A stretch of DNA of 9,602 nt, taken from assembly GCA_964522605.1 (NCBI GenBank), contig CAZFWV010000260.1:1-9602 (forward strand), read 5' to 3'. The position numbers and the translations under genes are program-made. The notes under the pieces are model-generated. The model was not told the origin of the DNA and made no database searches. It worked only from the letters and a program-made list of their open reading frames with translations. This document shows positions 6,150 to 9,602 of the stretch, one piece after another (positions within the stretch are counted from its first letter, which is position 1; each line of letters starts with the position of its first letter). This DNA is from CAVZLD01 sp964522605 (GTDB lineage Bacteria > Planctomycetota > Planctomycetia > Pirellulales > Pirellulaceae).

Positions 6150-6215
6150 CGAGTACGAGTACGAGTACCGTTTCACTGAGTACGAGTACGATTTGGCGGA
6201 GTACGAGTACGACTT
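6150..6215 (+). repeat. GAGTAC hexamer repeat, right array
   Basis: On the plus strand, three GAGTAC units are followed by CGTTTCACT, then two more units, then GATTTGGCG, two more units and GACTTGG. The first 42 bases (6150-6191) pair perfectly with 5955-5996. It starts 18 bp downstream of the stop codon of the 513-aa surface protein. Frames here give Glu-Tyr repeats and are not genes. Confidence 0.88.
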
Positions 6216-6232
6216 GGCTGACGAACAGGGGT

Positions 6233-7774
6233 TTATGAAGCCGATTTTCTGGCGGTCCGCCTGCGCCGCGCGCCCCATCCCAGAGCGATCGGCCCGACGG
6301 CCGCTAAGCCAAGTCCGATGGCGGAAGGTTCAGGAACGGCGCTGACCGCGCCTTGAGGCCGGGGGCCCGTTTCGTAGCCGCCGTCACTCAACGCGGCGAC
6401 CAGATCTCCGGTGCCAAATCGCTGATCCCCGTTCCAATCCCCTTCTGCCCAGAGGGCGACTGCCTGGGTCTCGTATTTGCCAGCACCCAGGACCAGTACA
6501 AAGTCCCCCGTATTGAACTGACCGTCGAGATTCGCATCGCCGATGTAGACGTTCTTCAAATCGTGGGTCCACACCAGACGGTCGCCATAATTGACCAGAT
6601 TGTCGTCGTTCAGGTCAAACGCCAGATTGTTGGTTCCGCCCGCAATCTCAACGGCCTGCAAGTCCAGATCGCCCGAGTCGAGCGATCCGTTGCCGTTGTA
6701 GTCGCCAACCAATCCGGTATCGACCGTCGTCACAACTCCATAGAGCAGCAAGCCGTTGCTCAACCCATAACGAAACACGAGATCCTGGGAGCCGCCCGGT
6801 TGGAACAACTGTCCCAACTGCCAGGCGCTGCCGATATCGAGTCGTGACTGGCCAGACAGAAATGACTCTGCCAGAACCTCGTCACTGATGCCCCCAGCCT
6901 CTTCCCAGCCATCGCCGGTACCGCTCGTTCCGCCGCTGCCTTCCAGATCCTGATCCTGCAGGCTCTGCCAACCACTCGCATCCAAGGCGCCGCTCGGGCT
7001 GAGGATTTCGTAGTAGTTCAAATCAACGGCCGTGTCGGTCAGATTCTGGACCTTTGCCATCCCGGTCCTCGTGTTGACCTCCAGGTTCAGACCTACATCG
7101 GGCGGCATTCCGCCGATGCGGAAATCCAGCAGGTCGAGGTAACCGTCCAGGTACTGGGCATTGCCATCCGGCACGATCTCAATTTCCACGTCGGTTGTCG
7201 TCGCCGGAACCGTACCCCAAGTTGCATCCTGGCCCCAAAATTGGCGCCCACCAAGAAACGGCAAGCTCCGCAAGTACGCCAACCCGCCAATCTCGTCCGA
7301 CGCGACGACCGTGTTCCCGGCGAGAAAGCGGACGCGGACTCGATTGGCGTCGTTTTGTGCCAGATAGCTGCCAAAAAACGCCTGCAGATCGTATCGTGCC
7401 GACCCCGAGGCAATCAGCGCACCGCTCGGGCCGCTGTCCACGGGAATCTGCTGGATGAGTGTCGGAACGTCGAATTCGGTGTTGTATCCGCCCCAGAAAT
7501 GATAATCACCGGCGCCCGGGGGATTCGGGAGTCCGCTGTAATCCTGTGAGTACGCGTAGGCAAAGTTGTCGTCGTCGTCGCCATCGGCATCCTCCCAATC
7601 GAGCAGCGGTTTCTCACCGTAATCGCCAAACTCATAATCCTCGTCAACCACTTCAAAACTGGGATCCACGATCAGATTTGTTTGCAGCTCGGCTGACCAA
7701 AGCCAACTCGCGGGAATCAGGCCAATCGACGCCAGCAGGATGGCAATCCGACGCTTCAGGTTCAAAATCTTCAT
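6233..7774 (-). CDS. Secreted jelly-roll-like protein with four dockerin-like loops and PEP-CTERM tail, 513 aa
   Basis: Exported protein, second gene of a two-gene operon. Signal peptide ~1-28 (MKILNLKRR, hydrophobic core, cut near WSA-28). Residues ~33-220 begin NLIVDPSFE and end YLDGYLDLLDFRI, the pattern of jelly-roll domains of carbohydrate-binding type; binding is inferred only. This domain carries an acidic stretch, ADGDDDDNFAYAY (63-75). Residues ~228-350 form a second beta-rich domain (LNLEVNTRTGMAKVQNLT) I cannot name. Four Ca-type loops follow: 358-369 (DYNGNGSLDSGD), 387-398, 413-424 (DANLDGQFNTGD) and 446-457. Then come VPEP (480-483), a hydrophobic segment and RRRR. The N-terminal part is paralogous to the upstream 462-aa protein, whereas the loop module matches the EEP enzyme. 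AGGGAG sits 10 nt before the ATG and overlaps the upstream stop codon, pointing to coupled translation. Role unknown, probably surface or matrix. Confidence 0.92.
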   Translation of the reverse strand: MKILNLKRRIAILLASIGLIPASWLWSAELQTNLIVDPSFEVVDEDYEFGDYGEKPLLDWEDADGDDDDNFAYAYSQDYSGLPNPPGAGDYHFWGGYNTEFDVPTLIQQIPVDSGPSGALIASGSARYDLQAFFGSYLAQNDANRVRVRFLAGNTVVASDEIGGLAYLRSLPFLGGRQFWGQDATWGTVPATTTDVEIEIVPDGNAQYLDGYLDLLDFRIGGMPPDVGLNLEVNTRTGMAKVQNLTDTAVDLNYYEILSPSGALDASGWQSLQDQDLEGSGGTSGTGDGWEEAGGISDEVLAESFLSGQSRLDIGSAWQLGQLFQPGGSQDLVFRYGLSNGLLLYGVVTTVDTGLVGDYNGNGSLDSGDLDLQAVEIAGGTNNLAFDLNDDNLVNYGDRLVWTHDLKNVYIGDANLDGQFNTGDFVLVLGAGKYETQAVALWAEGDWNGDQRFGTGDLVAALSDGGYETGPRPQGAVSAVPEPSAIGLGLAAVGPIALGWGARRRRTARKSAS

Positions 7775-7784
7775 TGCTGCACAA

Positions 7785-7790
7785 CTCCCT
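7785..7790 (-). promoter_or_regulatory. Shine-Dalgarno AGGGAG fused to the upstream stop codon
   Basis: On the minus strand the upstream gene ends in TGA (7792-7790), inside TTGAGGGAG. The A of the stop is the first base of AGGGAG. The spacing to the ATG at 7774 is 10 nt. It fixes the start of the 513-aa protein and suggests that ribosomes finishing the first gene start the second. Confidence 0.8.
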
Positions 7791-9178
7791 CAAGATGACC
7801 GGCGTCGCGAATAGACCGAAAGCAGACCCCACCCGACGAGCAACAAAAACCCTGTCGACCCTTCAGGCACCGAATTGACCATAACCTCAAACGCACCGGG
7901 CCCATTGGCCTGATCGTAGAGACTCTTGAAAAGAACAAAGTCCGTGTGGTTGTTGATCAGGTCGCCGTTTAGATCCCCGAGTCCGTAGGCTTCAGCGGGC
8001 GAACCACTTTCCGCCAACACCTGCTGACCGGCGCGGAACCGCGCCCAGTCGTCGGCATTGATGCTGCCGTCAAAACTCAGGTCACCGAAGGCAAACTTCT
8101 GGCCGTTGTTACCGACATACGTCACCAGCCCGGTCACCGTTTCGCCCTGCGATTCATATTGAAACGCTAAGTCTTCCACATCACTGGGCAGCCAGACGTC
8201 CACTCCCAGATCGACGGTTTGCCCCACTGCCAGACTCGCCGGAAGACCTGCCGACTGCTGTGCCTCCTCAAGCACTCCACCGATCTCCCGTGGAGACAGT
8301 TCGGTCCACACTCGATTGGGATCTACTTCCCCACCACTGTCCGCATCGTAATTGCCGGCAATCGAAAGCCACTGGTTACCATTAAGTGCCTCGAATTCGG
8401 ATTGGATTGAATAGCCGGTCAGCGGCACCGACTGTCCCGTGCGATTGGACAAGGTGATGCGGCGCGTGTCCCGATTGACCTCGATGTTGAGCGCCGGCAG
8501 ACTAATCTGGTCGGTCACCTGGAAATCCACCAAGTCGACGTACCCATCGTGATTCACGATACCGATGTCAGAGATGATTTGGATTTCGACGGTCGCTGTC
8601 CCAATCGGAATCGATCCCGCGGTGGAACTTTGGCCCCAATCTCTCTGCTCTCCAGTTACCGGCAGTGAACTCACAAACCCGGCACCACCCACATCCGCTG
8701 AACCAAGTGCTTGCTCACTCGCGTTCAGGAAAATCGCGCGAACACGCGACGCGTCAGGACCGGTACGATAAGAGCTGAAGAAGGCGTTCAAAGCGTAGGA
8801 CGCATTGCCCGCCGCAATCAGATCCTTCGAAGGACCATCGGACACATCGATGAATTGAAAGATCTGCGGCTGACCGGGCGAAGTATTGAACCCACCCGTG
8901 TAGTGGTAGTACCCAGCGTCATCCGGTTCGGGAAAGCCACTGTAACCGTAAATGTAATCGTAGGCGTAGTCGTCGTCTCCATCGCCGTTGTAGTCTTCCC
9001 AATCCAGGATCTTCCACGAGTCAAACGGTCCCAATGGCTCGTCTTCATTGAGTTCTTCGAAGCTGGGATTCAACACCAGGTTCGTATTCAGCGGGGCTGC
9101 CAGCAGCGGCGAAGCGATCAACAGGCCGCAGGCAGCCAGCTTGCGCGCCAATCGATATTTCCAGAAAACAATCTTCAT
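7790..9178 (-). CDS. Secreted jelly-roll-like protein with two-loop dockerin and variant PEP-CTERM tail, 462 aa
   Basis: First gene of the operon. Signal peptide ~1-28 (MKIVFWKYRLARK, hydrophobic core, cut after LLAA). Residues ~33-221 form a jelly-roll-like domain (NLVLNPSFE ... HDGYVDLVDFQV), clearly paralogous to the 513-aa neighbour; the acidic-aromatic stretch is NGDGDDDYAYDYIYGYSG (64-81). Residues ~229-355 are the same unnamed beta-rich domain (LNIEVNRDTRRITLSNRTG). A classic two-loop dockerin follows: 366-377 (DLSFDGSINADD) and 402-413 (DLNGDLINNHTD). The tail is VPEG (437-440), a hydrophobic segment and SRRRSS. It lacks the last Pro of the PEP motif, so sorting by exosortase may be altered or may tolerate this. 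AGGGAG is 10 nt before the ATG. Likely a calcium-stabilised surface protein. The ligand is unknown and the sugar-binding idea rests on fold resemblance only. Confidence 0.92.
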   Translation of the reverse strand: MKIVFWKYRLARKLAACGLLIASPLLAAPLNTNLVLNPSFEELNEDEPLGPFDSWKILDWEDYNGDGDDDYAYDYIYGYSGFPEPDDAGYYHYTGGFNTSPGQPQIFQFIDVSDGPSKDLIAAGNASYALNAFFSSYRTGPDASRVRAIFLNASEQALGSADVGGAGFVSSLPVTGEQRDWGQSSTAGSIPIGTATVEIQIISDIGIVNHDGYVDLVDFQVTDQISLPALNIEVNRDTRRITLSNRTGQSVPLTGYSIQSEFEALNGNQWLSIAGNYDADSGGEVDPNRVWTELSPREIGGVLEEAQQSAGLPASLAVGQTVDLGVDVWLPSDVEDLAFQYESQGETVTGLVTYVGNNGQKFAFGDLSFDGSINADDWARFRAGQQVLAESGSPAEAYGLGDLNGDLINNHTDFVLFKSLYDQANGPGAFEVMVNSVPEGSTGFLLLVGWGLLSVYSRRRSS

Positions 9179-9188
9179 CGAAGTGGGG

Positions 9189-9194
9189 CTCCCT
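9189..9194 (-). promoter_or_regulatory. Shine-Dalgarno AGGGAG of the 462-aa protein gene
   Basis: On the minus strand TTGAGGGAG precedes the ATG at 9178 with 10 nt of spacing. The sequence and spacing are identical to those before the second gene, although no gene ends here. This supports the chosen start and suggests the leader was copied along with the gene. Confidence 0.78.
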
Positions 9195-9494
9195 CAAGAC
9201 GATCAACTACCGGCCGACGATACGATCGGTTACAGCGTAGTCGGCCGACGAAAGAAATACAATTGGCTGGCCCAAGCGGCCGCGTGGTCGCCTGAGCCGT
9301 GAACGTGTGAATCGCAAAGACTCCTGATCTTCTCTTCCTCCGTCGCAGTTGGGTGGCTGGCGGCAGAGCGCAGCGATGCCCCAGCAGACCGGCCACTTGC
9401 GTAGGATCTCAGTGCCGTGTTCCACCGTACAACGAAGAGACGAGAGAAAGTGCGGGAAAAACACCTCCAACACACCCACCCGCGGCGCGGTCGT

Positions 9495-9510
9495 GCAACT
9501 TTTAAGTTGC
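9495..9510. repeat. Perfect 16-bp palindrome GCAACTTTTAAGTTGC
   Basis: Two 7-bp arms (GCAACTT and AAGTTGC) surround a TT centre. It lies about 315 bp upstream of the operon start. It may be an operator or part of a dispersed repeat; the sequence alone does not decide. Confidence 0.6.
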
Positions 9511-9549
9511 TGGCTCGAATGAAGTTACAACATCCTCCCAGTGGCTTTT

Positions 9550-9576
9550 CGTTTAACCCGCAGCCGTCAGGCGAGG
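9550..9576 (+). repeat. CGTTTAACCCGTAGCCG-type repeat, copy 3
   Basis: Reads CGTTTAACCCGCAGCCGTCA followed by GGCGAGG. It is the same family as 3492-3517 and 3605-3630, about 6 kb away, which shows that the motif is dispersed and not a local duplication. Confidence 0.7.
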
Positions 9577-9602
9577 ATGATCTTCCGTTCTTTCTTCTGT
9601 CC

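Larger units (their letters stand above)
5770..6232. other. Intergenic region without a convincing gene, with hexamer repeats
   Basis: Lies between the surface-protein operon and the EEP gene. Its main content is the GAGTAC inverted repeat (arms 5955-5996 and 6150-6191). The 153 bp between the arms, and the stretch at 5803-5935, show no domain-bearing frame. It should include the promoter of the EEP gene, but I cannot pick one by eye. No intrinsic terminator for the upstream operon was found; the GAGTAC inverted repeat may serve instead, though that is a guess. Confidence 0.55.
9179..9602. other. Upstream region of the surface-protein operon, no gene seen
   Basis: It should carry the operon promoter on the minus strand, but I see no clear -35/-10 or -24/-12 pair. 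It has a perfect 10-bp palindrome GTCGGCCGAC (9240-9249), with a second GGCCGAC at 9213-9219, a possible but unproven operator. It also contains the GCAACTTTTAAGTTGC palindrome at 9495-9510. Minus-strand frames across 9175-9479 are Arg-, Pro- and Cys-rich and look non-coding. The right edge cuts the region, so the upstream gene is not visible. Confidence 0.55.

Noticed and set aside
5936..6215. Hexamer arrays as a CRISPR-like array
   Set aside because: Units are 6 bp with no unique spacers of even length and no cas genes. It is a simple-sequence repeat in inverted arrangement.
7093..7413. Alternative-frame proteins inside the 513-aa gene and similar shadow frames in the other genes
   Set aside because: They lie in other frames of genes with clear domains and signal peptides and have no independent support.
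9258..9275. Sigma-54-like TGGGCC-N5-ATTGTA on the minus strand
   Set aside because: The required GC of the -12 element is missing, so it does not meet the consensus.
9175..9479. Overlapping minus-strand frames upstream of the surface-protein operon
   Set aside because: Rich in Arg, Cys and Pro, no domain, no Shine-Dalgarno, and they overlap the operon leader. More likely repeat or regulatory DNA.

Overview
The window looks like chromosomal DNA from a planctomycete, probably a Pirellulales-type marine or freshwater bacterium. This is inferred from the gene families, not from a search. Three features point there: several exported proteins ending in PEP-CTERM sorting signals (VPEP, a hydrophobic stretch, then an Arg cluster), dockerin-like calcium loops placed just before those signals, and intergenic DNA full of palindromic repeats. 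All five complete genes are on the minus strand, so transcription runs from right to left. No tRNA, rRNA, CRISPR array, transposase or integrase gene was seen.

Layout from left to right. A possible gene start on the minus strand (1-25) runs off the left edge. Next is a TPR-sulfotransferase gene (412-1956), bracketed by two inverted copies of a ~250-bp repeat (157-407 and 1995-2246), each with a 63-nt nested palindrome at its core. A clear intrinsic terminator (2254-2296) follows a small secreted PEP-CTERM protein gene (2322-2978). A ~750-bp stretch without a convincing gene (2979-3735) holds a GGATCC/CACGGA palindrome and copies of a CGTTTAACCCGTAGCCG-type repeat. Then comes a secreted endonuclease/exonuclease/phosphatase (EEP) fold enzyme (3736-5688) with a beta-sandwich module, four dockerin-like loops and a PEP-CTERM tail. 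Its 5' end abuts a palindrome. The next gap (5689-6232) has a GAGTAC hexamer repeat arranged as a perfect 42-bp inverted repeat. Two paralogous secreted dockerin/PEP-CTERM proteins (6233-7774 and 7790-9178) form a tight two-gene operon with a 15-bp gap. The right-hand 420 bp hold the operon's upstream region and another copy of the CGTTTAACCC repeat.

How the genes fit together: four of the five are built as surface proteins made of signal peptide, beta-sandwich or enzyme domain, Ca-binding loops (in three of them) and exosortase sorting tail. The likely shared theme is a calcium-dependent surface or matrix assembly that displays a nuclease/phosphodiesterase-like enzyme and jelly-roll-like binding modules. 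The sulfotransferase is cytoplasmic and is linked to the others only by location. I found no strong case for an unknown multi-gene system. The best leads are the inverted repeats bracketing the sulfotransferase (a possible invertible or mobile cassette), the module swap between the paralogous surface proteins, and the perfect GAGTAC inverted repeat.
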